A stretch of DNA of 6,719 bases from Bacillota bacterium (GCA_012516115.1 JAAYXC010000341.1:1-6719), one strand, 5' to 3'. Shown: positions 1-5,897, numbered from the stretch's first letter. A program made the numbers and translations. The notes: a model not told the origin generated them from the sequence alone.

Positions 1-14
1 CCCCCTCCTTTCTC
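1..14 (-). promoter_or_regulatory. Probable ribosome binding site of a divergent gene left of the window
   Basis: Read on the minus strand, the first 14 bases give GAGAAAGGAGGGGG. It contains AAAGGAGG (complement of 4-11), a strong Shine-Dalgarno match. A start codon at normal spacing would lie just outside the window. The site therefore suggests a gene transcribed leftward and divergently from the LacI-type regulator, which is the usual arrangement for a local regulator and its target. The start codon itself is not visible, so this remains inference. Confidence 0.4.
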
Positions 15-65
15 CCGGTGGACGATTATGGGCCTGGAAAGGGCCGGAGGCTCCCCGGGAACTGG

Positions 66-83
66 AGGCGGCCGCATCCGCCT
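66..83. repeat. Perfect 6-bp inverted repeat, loop of 6
   Basis: AGGCGG (66-71) pairs with CCGCCT (78-83) around a 6-base loop. As RNA on either strand it would form a GC-rich hairpin. No T-run follows on either strand, so it is not a simple intrinsic terminator. It could be part of a structured leader of the divergent gene. Confidence 0.5.
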
Positions 84-110
84 GTGCGGTGCTCGGTGCG
101 GAAATACGCG

Positions 111-143
111 CCTGTCTCCCTTACGTTTTACCGGGCGGACAGG
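111..143. repeat. 6-bp inverted repeat with 21-nt loop
   Basis: CCTGTC (111-116) is complementary to GACAGG (138-143), separated by 21 bases. A second, compact palindrome, TCACC-T-GGTGA, lies just to the right at 151-161. Both are exact. Whether they are RNA stems or protein sites cannot be told from the sequence. Confidence 0.4.
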
Positions 144-215
144 GGCGACGTCACCTGGTGATCCTGGAGAAGACCCGGCCCACGCCGGCTGGCTTTCCCC
201 GCCGACCCGGCATGG

Positions 216-255
216 CCGCCAAGAGACCTCTTTAAAGTTTTCTTCCCCTTGGCGG
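216..255. repeat. Perfect 8-bp inverted repeat abutting the -35 box
   Basis: CCGCCAAG (216-223) and CTTGGCGG (248-255) are exact reverse complements separated by 24 bp. The right arm ends one base before the -35 hexamer of the promoter at 256-284. Arm centres are 32 bp apart, about three helical turns, so both arms would face the same side of the DNA. Inside lie two further palindromes, AAGAG-AC-CTCTT (221-232) and CTTTAAAG (230-237). The position suits an operator or activator site for the regulator downstream or for the divergent gene. This is inferred from position and symmetry only. Confidence 0.45.
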
Positions 256-284
256 TTGACGGTTCATCCCCGTCATGTTATGCT
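256..284 (+). promoter_or_regulatory. Sigma-A type promoter of the LacI-family regulator
   Basis: The -35 hexamer TTGACG (256-261) and the -10 hexamer TATGCT (279-284) are separated by exactly 17 bp. They match the consensus at 5 of 6 and 4 of 6 positions. Transcription would start near 291, giving a leader of about 135 nt before the ATG at 428. This is the best promoter-like sequence I found in the window. Confidence 0.6.
257..275. promoter_or_regulatory. Candidate operator between the -35 and -10 boxes
   Basis: TGACGG (257-262) and CCGTCA (270-275) form a perfect inverted repeat with a 7-bp spacer. It overlaps the -35 hexamer and occupies the promoter spacer, where a bound repressor would block RNA polymerase. 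It lacks the central CG typical of LacI-family operators, so autoregulation by the neighbouring protein is possible but not shown. Confidence 0.35.
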
Positions 285-328
285 ACAGGTTAGGTAAGTT
301 CCTCGTATCATTTGAGCGGCCTCAGCAA

Positions 329-352
329 GACGAAGACGTTTATCGCTTCGTC
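329..352 (+). promoter_or_regulatory. Leader dyad with LacI-operator-like core
   Basis: GACGAAG (329-335) and CTTCGTC (346-352) are exact inverted repeats around a 10-base centre, within the transcribed leader of the regulator. As RNA this is a 7-bp hairpin. As DNA, the overlapping core AGACGTTT (334-341) is one mismatch from AAACGTTT, the CG-centred half-site pattern common to many LacI-family operators. It lies roughly 40-60 bp downstream of the predicted start of transcription, a plausible roadblock position. No T-run follows, so it is not a standard terminator. Confidence 0.35.
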
Positions 353-412
353 GGGAGCGCGATCCGGTTATATGGGCGGGCGTAGGAGGTAAGAGGGACT
401 TATTTTTCCGGT

Positions 413-420
413 AAAGGAGA
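413..420 (+). promoter_or_regulatory. Ribosome binding site of the LacI-family gene
   Basis: AAAGGAGA lies 7 nt upstream of the ATG at 428 and fixes that start. A second SD-like sequence, TAGGAGGT, occurs at 383-390, but no ATG, GTG or TTG follows at suitable distance. Confidence 0.75.
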
Positions 421-427
421 AAAAGCG

Positions 428-1468
428 ATGCGTAAAGTAACGATGCAAACCATTGCGGAACACCTGGGCATCTCACGTTTTGCCGTTTCGCGGGCCTTAA
501 GCGGTGGTGAAGGGGTCAGTGCGGAGACCAGGCGCCGGGTCATCGAAGCGGCGGAACGCCTGGGCTATGTGCCGCCCGGCACGCACCGGGCCAGAGATCC
601 TTTCCGCAAAAGGAACATCCTCTTCATGGTGAAGGAGGAACGCTTTAAGGACCAACATTTTTGGCCACGGGTCATCGCCGGGGTGGAGAGCGCGGCCAGA
701 CAACGGAAACTCAACGTGATGCTGGCCACGGTGACCGAGGAACAAGAGGCGCGCGGCATCCTGCCCGTGGCTCTCCTGGAGCGGAGCGTGGACGGCGCGC
801 TCGTCGTCGGCGAATTCAGTCCGTCTTACCTCAAGGTATTGCGCGAGCAGGAACAACCGGTGGTCCTGGTGGACATCGACGGTGCGGATCACGGATTCGA
901 CGCGGTGATGACCTCCGACCGCGGCGGAAGCATCCTGGCCGTCCGGCACCTGGTCTCTCTGGGGCATCAGGTGGTCGGGTTCATCGGCGATCTGACCTAT
1001 GCCAGCAGTTTCCGCCGACGTTACCAGGGCTTCTTGGAGGCGGCCGAGGAAGCGAGCCTCGTCCATACCGGCACCTGTATTCTGGCGCGGGCGGAGAATC
1101 ATTTCTTCGAAGCCGGGGAACTCCGGACGGCGGTGGAAGGGCTTGCCACCATGCCGACCGCTTTCCTCTGCGCCAACGATCGGGTGGCCTTGACTTTGAT
1201 CACCGTGCTTCAGATGCGGGGGCTCAAGATTCCCGAGGACGTGGCGGTGGTGGGCTTCGACAACATCGAGCTGGCCGAGACGAACCTGCCGGGCCTGACC
1301 ACCATCCACGTCCATAAGGAAAGGATGGGGAGTCGGGCGGTGGAGATGCTCGCCTGGCGGCTCGGGGATCCCGAGGCACCGAAAGAGACCGTGGTCATCG
1401 AGACCAAATTGGTGGTCCGCGCCTCCACCGCCGTCCCGGTACGCGGCAAGGTCAGGACAAGAGATTGA
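428..1468 (+). CDS. LacI/GalR-family transcriptional regulator
   Basis: This is a 346-residue DNA-binding regulator of normal LacI/GalR length. Residues 4-23 form the N-terminal helix-turn-helix (TMQTIAEHLGIS, recognition helix SRFAVSRA), followed by the family pattern LSGGEGVSAETRRRVIEAAE and LGYVP up to residue 49. The periplasmic-binding-like core starts near 63 (NILFMV). Its landmarks are VDGALVVG (121-128), the SLGHQVVGFIGD segment (177-188), RRRYQGFLEA (196-205), the CANDRVAL strand-helix (248-255) and PEDVAVVGFDN (269-279), all typical of sugar or nucleoside effector domains. The hinge (50-61) is unusual: the expected ARxL-type helix with its DNA-intercalating Leu is not recognisable (THRARDPF instead). 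The start is supported by AAAGGAGA and an upstream promoter. The effector cannot be read from sequence. The target may be the divergent gene to the left or the regulator itself. The stop overlaps the convergent gene by 17 bp. Confidence 0.93.
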   Translation: MRKVTMQTIAEHLGISRFAVSRALSGGEGVSAETRRRVIEAAERLGYVPPGTHRARDPFRKRNILFMVKEERFKDQHFWPRVIAGVESAARQRKLNVMLATVTEEQEARGILPVALLERSVDGALVVGEFSPSYLKVLREQEQPVVLVDIDGADHGFDAVMTSDRGGSILAVRHLVSLGHQVVGFIGDLTYASSFRRRYQGFLEAAEEASLVHTGTCILARAENHFFEAGELRTAVEGLATMPTAFLCANDRVALTLITVLQMRGLKIPEDVAVVGFDNIELAETNLPGLTTIHVHKERMGSRAVEMLAWRLGDPEAPKETVVIETKLVVRASTAVPVRGKVRTRD

Positions 1469-2288
1469 CGATCACCATGAGTTCCATATCCATCGGTATC
1501 TCCATTTTGGCCTCGCCGCTTGCGAGTTTGGCCATTAGCCGACCTTGGAAGAGGTGGGCTTCTTCTTTTGTGTACCCCCGGTCCAGATCGAAGGAGATCC
1601 GCCCGGCGCCGAAGAAAGTCCCCGCGGCGATGAACTGGCCGGCAGCATCCGGCAGGGGGAGGGAAAACTCCGGAATCTCCTGGGTGATTTCCTGTGCGAT
1701 CTGGGCGAGGCGGCTGGTGCCGATTCTCTCTACTTTTTCCAGACGGCTCCGCACAGTGGTCGGACACCTGACGTTTCCAACGTTTTGCATTAAGTTTTTC
1801 GTCCATTCTTCACCCACCGTAACGGGGCCGGGGGGAAGGAAGGAATACCCGGCATAATTATCCAGCGAGATCGTCGACGGGAGCTCGGTCGGTTCGAGGA
1901 GTTTCGTCTCCCCCTGGGGGCTCACTTTAATACGGACGCGGAGGCCGAGGAGGTTCTTTTCTTCTTCGTCCTCAGCCTCTACGATCTCACCATTGGCCCA
2001 GTTTTGTCGCCGCCAGGACTCCATCCGGCAGGCCAGCTCGGCCCCGCCCGCCGGATCGACCCCCAATACCTCCTGGCGAAGGACGGCCTTGATGACCGTT
2101 TTGATTTCGAGGGGGCCTTGGCCGGGGATCTGGAACTTCAGGGTCAGACTCTCTTCCACTTTGTACCGGCGTACTTCTCCTTGCCGAAAGCCCAGCTTTA
2201 ATTGGTACGTCTCGGTGGCCGCCGTCCCGACGACGGCGAGGAAAAAGAGGAAAAGTGGGACGAAACGAGGTAAAAAGGATCTTCGCAT
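1452..2288 (-). CDS. Exported protein of unknown function (DUF6263-like)
   Basis: This is a 278-residue secreted protein that I cannot assign firmly. It begins with a classic Sec signal peptide: MRRSFLPRF, then a hydrophobic run (PLFLFFLAVV) and a probable cleavage site after GTAA near residue 23. The mature part has alternating polar and hydrophobic residues suggesting beta strands. It includes a TYQLKLGFRQGEVRRYKV opening and a PPGPVTVGEEWTKN segment, resembling DUF6263-type exported proteins; that resemblance is from memory. No catalytic motif is visible. A TTG (2345) and an ATG (2297) lie upstream in frame. I chose the ATG at 2288 because GGGAGG (2303-2298) lies 9 nt before it and the signal peptide begins there. 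The gene starts one base after the stop of the phosphoesterase (TGA-G-ATG), implying translational coupling. Its end overlaps the convergent regulator. Confidence 0.8.
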   Translation of the reverse strand: MRRSFLPRFVPLFLFFLAVVGTAATETYQLKLGFRQGEVRRYKVEESLTLKFQIPGQGPLEIKTVIKAVLRQEVLGVDPAGGAELACRMESWRRQNWANGEIVEAEDEEEKNLLGLRVRIKVSPQGETKLLEPTELPSTISLDNYAGYSFLPPGPVTVGEEWTKNLMQNVGNVRCPTTVRSRLEKVERIGTSRLAQIAQEITQEIPEFSLPLPDAAGQFIAAGTFFGAGRISFDLDRGYTKEEAHLFQGRLMAKLASGEAKMEIPMDMELMVIVNLLS

Positions 2289-2289
2289 C

Positions 2290-3231
2290 TCATCCATCCT
2301 CCCTTTCGTTTTCGTACTCCTCGTGGGCGACCGTTTCGCCGGCAAAGCCGTCGAGTACTTTGCGGCCAGGTCCGTAAACGGTCACCCGGAGCCTTCCTTC
2401 TTCGTTTTGCAGGATCGCATAAGAATAAGAGGCCGGGAAGACCGCGATGGTCTGATCGGGGACCAGGGTCCGCCGGAGCGGGGCGCCGGCGGACCCCACG
2501 CAGATCTGATGGATGACTTTGCCCGGCCGGGTCTGCGAGGGGATGGTCCGGCGGGAGTAATTGTGTTCGTGGCTGACGAAGACCATCTCCACTCCGCCGG
2601 CATCGAGGAGCGCCCAGGCCAGGTCGCGCTCGGCCGGGTAACGATCGAGGCTTTCGCCGAGATGGGCACCGGTTGGATAAAAGGGTTCGTGGAGGAGGAC
2701 GACGGCATGGCGGGGCCGGGGCGGGGCCAACATCCGGGCCAGCCAGGCCCGCTGGACTTCGTCGATGCGGTGACCACGGGAATTTAAAATGATAAAACGG
2801 ATCTCGCCCCGATCGACGGTATAGACCGTCCGCCCATAGCCCGGGACCATTTCCCACGGCAGATGGGGGAAGAAACGGCCGAAGGTCTCCTGGCGGCCGT
2901 CGTGGTTTCCCATTACCGGGTAGATCTGGTCTGGGGGGAAGAAACGGGTAACGATGCGGCACCAGGCGGCATACTCTCCCGCACTGCCCCAAAAGGAGAG
3001 GTCGCCCAGGAAAAAGAGGGTCTGCGGTCTTTCTTCCCCACCGGCCGCTTCGGTCAGGAGGTCGCGGAGCATTCTTTCGTTCGTGGCGAAGAACCTTCCC
3101 CGGCTGTCGCCCATGATAAGGAAAGTCTCTTCCCGGACGCCTTCGATCGCCCCGGCCAGGGTAAAACAGCCGATGATCACAAGAAGCAGGATCGCCGCGC
3201 CCCGGGTTTTCCATCTGGCTTCTTTACCGAT
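2290..3231 (-). CDS. Metallophosphoesterase, predicted lipoprotein, apparent ATC start
   Basis: This is a calcineurin-like phosphoesterase of 313 residues counted from an ATC start. The metal-binding motifs appear in family order: GDSR (about residue 41), GDLSFWG (76), GNHD (108), LLHEPF (with its His near 181) and SHEHNY (220). Such enzymes hydrolyse phosphate mono- or diesters with two metal ions; the substrate is unknown. The first motif is GDSR rather than the commoner GDxH. The N-terminus (KEARWKTR, then GAAILLLVIIGC) is a signal peptide ending in a lipobox-like IIGC, so the enzyme probably sits on the outer face of the membrane, with Cys near residue 22 lipidated. The first conventional start, GTG at 3180, would remove the charged part and most of the hydrophobic core of this signal and has no SD. 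The ATC at 3231 sits 8 nt after AAGGAGG. The ATG at 3214 is in another frame. The gene lies 26 nt after the UPF0182 gene. Confidence 0.88.
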   Translation of the reverse strand: MGKEARWKTRGAAILLLVIIGCFTLAGAIEGVREETFLIMGDSRGRFFATNERMLRDLLTEAAGGEERPQTLFFLGDLSFWGSAGEYAAWCRIVTRFFPPDQIYPVMGNHDGRQETFGRFFPHLPWEMVPGYGRTVYTVDRGEIRFIILNSRGHRIDEVQRAWLARMLAPPRPRHAVVLLHEPFYPTGAHLGESLDRYPAERDLAWALLDAGGVEMVFVSHEHNYSRRTIPSQTRPGKVIHQICVGSAGAPLRRTLVPDQTIAVFPASYSYAILQNEEGRLRVTVYGPGRKVLDGFAGETVAHEEYENEREDG

Positions 3232-3239
3232 TTTCGGCT

Positions 3240-3246
3240 CCTCCTT
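3240..3246 (-). promoter_or_regulatory. Ribosome binding site that points to an ATC start
   Basis: AAGGAGG (complement of 3246-3240) follows the UPF0182 stop. Eight bases downstream, the codon in frame with the phosphoesterase is ATC (3231-3229). No ATG, GTG or TTG in that frame occurs until GTG at 3180. The site is strong and correctly placed only for the ATC. Confidence 0.6.
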
Positions 3247-3257
3247 TTTTGGCGAAA

Positions 3258-4139
3258 TCAGAGTTCCAGTTCTTTTTCCAGTTCGGTGACGAATTCCTCA
3301 AGGATCTGCCCCATTTTTTCCTCGAAAGAACGGAGGAGGGCGCGGACCCTTTCTTCATCCGGTTTTTTCTCCCCGGCGGACGGAGGAGCGGCCACCGGCG
3401 CGACGTTGATCTCCAAAAGACGGCCCAGGGCCTCGGCCGGAGTGGCGCCGTAGACGATACGGTCCCGGTAGACCAGGACGATGAGTTTCAGTTCGGGTTG
3501 TTGTACCTGGTTGGAAACGATGTAAATCGGTTCCACGTAGAGGAAGTCCCCGCCGAAGGGCAGGACCAGGAGGTTCCCCCGTACCACCGAGGATTGCTGC
3601 TGCCCCCAAAGGGTGAGGAGCTTGGAGATCTCGGGTTCCTGGGCGATCCTGCCCTCCACCTGGAGCGGTCCGTAGAAGACCCGGTCCTGGGGTAGCCGGT
3701 AGACCACCACCTCGCCGTAGTGCTTTTTGTCGCATCGCGCGGCCATCCAGGCGGTCATGTTCCGTCGTCTCTCCGAGATGGGCTTGAGCGGCTGCATGAG
3801 CACGAACTCGGCCTCTTTTTCCCCGGGGAGACGAAGGAGCACGTAATAAGGGATCATCTCTTCCTCCGTTCCGGTGGTGGTCTCGGTGGGCACGGCCCAG
3901 GCATCTTCTTTCCGGAAGAAGGTCGAAGGATCGGTCATGTGGTAGGTAAGGAGCATATCCCGCTGAACGCAAAAGAGATGTTCCGGATAGCGAAGGTGCT
4001 CCTTCAGGCTTTCGGGCATGGCGGCGAAAGGCAGAAAGAGCCGGGGGAAGACCCGCCGCCAGACCCGGAGGATGGGTTCCTGCTCGTCGAGGACGTAGAA
4101 GCGGACCGTACCTTCGTAGGCGTCGACGACGACCTTCAC
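3258..4139 (-). CDS. UPF0182 protein, C-terminal fragment
   Basis: This is the downstream piece as an open frame from GTG 4139 (293 residues). The homologous frame actually runs back to 4373, immediately after the TGA, so the GTG is just the first possible start and has no SD. Family patterns include VDAYEGTVRFYV, the LKEHLRYPEHLF and LTYHMTDPSTFF segments, GGDFLYVEPIYIV and a Pro-Glu-Leu-Lys strand before YRDRIVYG. The end is a charged, probably helical tail (EEKMGQILEEFVTELEKELEL-like) after a Pro/Ala-rich linker. Without the N-terminal spans this piece has no membrane anchor or export signal, so independent function is doubtful. Confidence 0.6.
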   Translation of the reverse strand: MKVVVDAYEGTVRFYVLDEQEPILRVWRRVFPRLFLPFAAMPESLKEHLRYPEHLFCVQRDMLLTYHMTDPSTFFRKEDAWAVPTETTTGTEEEMIPYYVLLRLPGEKEAEFVLMQPLKPISERRRNMTAWMAARCDKKHYGEVVVYRLPQDRVFYGPLQVEGRIAQEPEISKLLTLWGQQQSSVVRGNLLVLPFGGDFLYVEPIYIVSNQVQQPELKLIVLVYRDRIVYGATPAEALGRLLEINVAPVAAPPSAGEKKPDEERVRALLRSFEEKMGQILEEFVTELEKELEL

Positions 4140-4373
4140 CGGATTCCGCAGGTAATTGACGCCGGTCCCCGGATGACGGGCGGCATAATGGTAGGTATTG
4201 CTCTGGGTATAGGCGTCGAGGAGCCAGTAGAGGCGTCCGTCGGCCAGGACAAGGTAGGGGTCGGGGTCGTAAACGAGGAACGGGGCGAGTCGGCGAACGC
4301 GTTCGTCGATCCTTCGGTAGAGGAGGACCTTGCTGGCGGGGGTGATATAGCGGGAAAGGAGGAATTTGGGTTC

Positions 4374-5897
4374 TCAGAAGCGGAAGGCGAAAAGGAGTTT
4401 GCGCCAGAAGGAACCGACGGGAATCCCATCGCGGCCATGGTAGGTCGTGACCGCGTTCTCGCCCTCGGCGGCGGGATAATCGAACTCCTGATAGCCGTTG
4501 GGGACGATGAGATAACCGCTCTGGGTTTCACCGAAATAGATCTGGGGCCGCGCGATCCGGGGGAGTTCGCTTCCCTCGGCTACTACCGGCGGGATGTTCC
4601 CGATGAGGAAGACCGGTTGGCCCTCGGGGTTGACCTCCCCGGTGGCGTTCATCACCAGGCCGTAGCCGTGGGTATAAGAAAGATGGAGATTGACCCAGTT
4701 TTTGGCATTAGCCGGCAGTTCGGTCGGATCGAGTTCCCGGGCGGCCAGCATGACCTGGCGTTTTTGCCCGCCGATCCGGTAGCGGTCGACGTCGATGTCA
4801 TGAAAGGTGTAATACGGCCGGATGGTCTGGAGCTGCTCGTAGGAGGACTTCAGCGGCCGGAAGTCCCAGAGCCGCAGATTGGCCAAGGTGGGGTCGTCGG
4901 AACTGGGTTTCTCCGTGGCGAGCGGGTAGTCACGGACGACGAAGCGGTCGAGACCGAAGGCCCGGCGGGTGGCGGCGATATGGCGGGCCAGGTAGGGTTC
5001 CTCCAGGCGGAATTCATTTGGTTTTACCACCATGGATCGGATAAAGGCCGGATAAAGGGTTCCGAGGAGGAAGGAGGCGACGAAGAGGAGACCGAGACCG
5101 AAAACGAGGAACCTCACCCCGCGCCGGAAAAGTCCGACGAAGAGGAGGAGAAGGCAACCCGCGGCGATAAAGCTCAAGATCTGGTAGACCGGCAGTCGCA
5201 CGATGGCCGCGGTATAATCGACGCCGGTGAGCAGACTGCCTTCGGCCAGAAGCAATCCCTGGCGAGCCAGGGTGTAACCCCAGATCTTCGTCAGAAGAAG
5301 CAGGGCGGCCAGAAGGGTCAGGTGGAGCTTGGCCTGGGGCCAGAGGAGGTAACGGGTCCCGTGGCGCCAGAAGGCGCGGGCCGCCCAATAGGCGAGACCC
5401 ACGACGAGAAGACTCAACCAAAGCACGCTTTGCAGCAGGCCGTTTATCCTCTGCCAGAGCGGGAAGCGGAAGAGGTAGTAGCCGAGATCCAGGCCGAGGA
5501 CGGGATCGGTCTCCCCTACTTTCACCGCGTGGAGGAAGGTCTGGACCGCCGTCCAGGAAGGTTTGAAGGCCGCAGCCACGAAGAAGGAGAGGAGGGCGGC
5601 CAGAAGAAGGGCGATCCAGGACCACGGTAGATCGGCGGGTAAGTAAGGCATCTCTTCGGCCGGGCGCGGACGCCGGAAGGCCCGCACGACTGAAAGGAGG
5701 TTGACGAGAAGAAAGAGAAAGGGAAATCCGAAGGAGAAAAGGCGCACGGCCGCGTTGGTCAGAAAACGGGTCCAGAAGACCACGGCCTGGCCCATGCTCG
5801 CGAACCAGAGCCAGTCGGTGAGAAACGTGGACCCGGAAGCGAGGATTAAAAGGAGCAAAAGCAAAGCGCCGATGATGGAGAGCGTCACCCGGCGCAT
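4374..5897 (-). CDS. UPF0182 protein, N-terminal part (507 residues) up to the internal TGA
   Basis: This is the piece translated if the TGA at codon 508 terminates. Predicted membrane spans lie near residues 5-23, 51-73, 93-112, 153-175, 190-207, 237-257 and 262-283. The soluble part then begins with KPNEF, the usual family boundary. Family landmarks present are RPYYTFHDIDVDRY (360-373), WVNLHLSYTHGYG (401-413) and GRDGIPVGSFWRK (488-500). The ATG at 5897 is fixed by AAGGAGGT (5911-5904), 6 nt upstream. A protein of this size would keep all membrane spans but lose about 370 residues of the extracytoplasmic domain, so it is unlikely to be fully functional. Confidence 0.8.
   Translation of the reverse strand: MRRVTLSIIGALLLLLLILASGSTFLTDWLWFASMGQAVVFWTRFLTNAAVRLFSFGFPFLFLLVNLLSVVRAFRRPRPAEEMPYLPADLPWSWIALLLAALLSFFVAAAFKPSWTAVQTFLHAVKVGETDPVLGLDLGYYLFRFPLWQRINGLLQSVLWLSLLVVGLAYWAARAFWRHGTRYLLWPQAKLHLTLLAALLLLTKIWGYTLARQGLLLAEGSLLTGVDYTAAIVRLPVYQILSFIAAGCLLLLFVGLFRRGVRFLVFGLGLLFVASFLLGTLYPAFIRSMVVKPNEFRLEEPYLARHIAATRRAFGLDRFVVRDYPLATEKPSSDDPTLANLRLWDFRPLKSSYEQLQTIRPYYTFHDIDVDRYRIGGQKRQVMLAARELDPTELPANAKNWVNLHLSYTHGYGLVMNATGEVNPEGQPVFLIGNIPPVVAEGSELPRIARPQIYFGETQSGYLIVPNGYQEFDYPAAEGENAVTTYHGRDGIPVGSFWRKLLFAFRF

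Larger units (their letters stand above)
15..255. other. Noncoding, GC-rich divergent intergenic region with several dyads
   Basis: No convincing gene is seen here. Frames on both strands stay open for long stretches, but the translations are rich in Gly, Arg, Pro and Ser, have no domain pattern and lack a good start with an SD. The region contains perfect inverted repeats at 66-83, 111-143, 151-161 and 216-255. If the SD at the left edge is real, much of this stretch could be the 5' leader of the divergent gene. I looked for cobalamin, TPP, SAM, FMN, glycine, fluoride, c-di-GMP and T-box signatures and saw none. A weak minus-strand promoter could use TAAAAC (complement of about 126-131), but neither hexamer is convincing. 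Confidence 0.5.
3258..5897 (-). pseudogene. UPF0182 family membrane protein, interrupted by one in-frame TGA
   Basis: The whole reading frame has 880 codons including the final stop, close to the roughly 900 usual for UPF0182 (COG1615), a conserved membrane protein of unknown function. The only flaw is TGA at 4376-4374 (codon 508). Upstream the frame ends in WRKLLFAFRF. Directly after the TGA it continues EPKFLLSRYITPASK, then RVRRLAPFLVYDPDPYLVLA, DGRLYWLLDAYT and NYLRNPVKVVVDAYEGTV, all family-like and without another stop to 3258. No frameshift or deletion is seen. Seven membrane spans fill the first 285 residues and a large extracytoplasmic part follows. A single change such as CGA or GGA to TGA would explain the break. 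A sequencing error or recoding are alternatives. I see no SECIS-like hairpin after the TGA, where the mRNA is pyrimidine-rich. Two downstream genes depend on the same transcript. Confidence 0.75.

Noticed and set aside
28..297. 89-residue open frame in the left intergenic region
   Set aside because: No SD, Gly/Arg/Pro/Thr-rich translation with no motif, and it runs through the promoter and dyads. It is most likely chance openness in GC-rich DNA.
1..427. Known riboswitch, SRP RNA, RNase P RNA, tmRNA or T-box leader
   Set aside because: None of the conserved core strings of these RNAs that I can recall is present on either strand.
497..1315. 272-residue open frame on the minus strand opposite the LacI-type gene
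   Set aside because: It is a shadow frame: no SD, His/Arg/Gly/Pro-rich and no family pattern, while the plus strand encodes a full LacI-family protein.
2198..3214. 338-residue minus-strand frame starting at ATG 3214, overlapping the phosphoesterase
   Set aside because: The ATG is out of frame with the metal-binding motifs, and its translation is Arg/Pro/Gly-rich without domains. It is a shadow despite starting nearer the SD.
4330..4376. Selenocysteine insertion at the UPF0182 TGA
   Set aside because: The 45 nt of mRNA after the TGA are pyrimidine-rich and show no hairpin with a G-bearing loop at bacterial SECIS distance. I also know of no selenoprotein in this family.
3720..5630. 636-residue open frame on the plus strand, antisense to the UPF0182 gene
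   Set aside because: Its composition (Gly, Glu, Asp, Arg-rich, no domain pattern) is that of a shadow of a GC-rich gene. The opposite strand encodes a clear UPF0182 protein.
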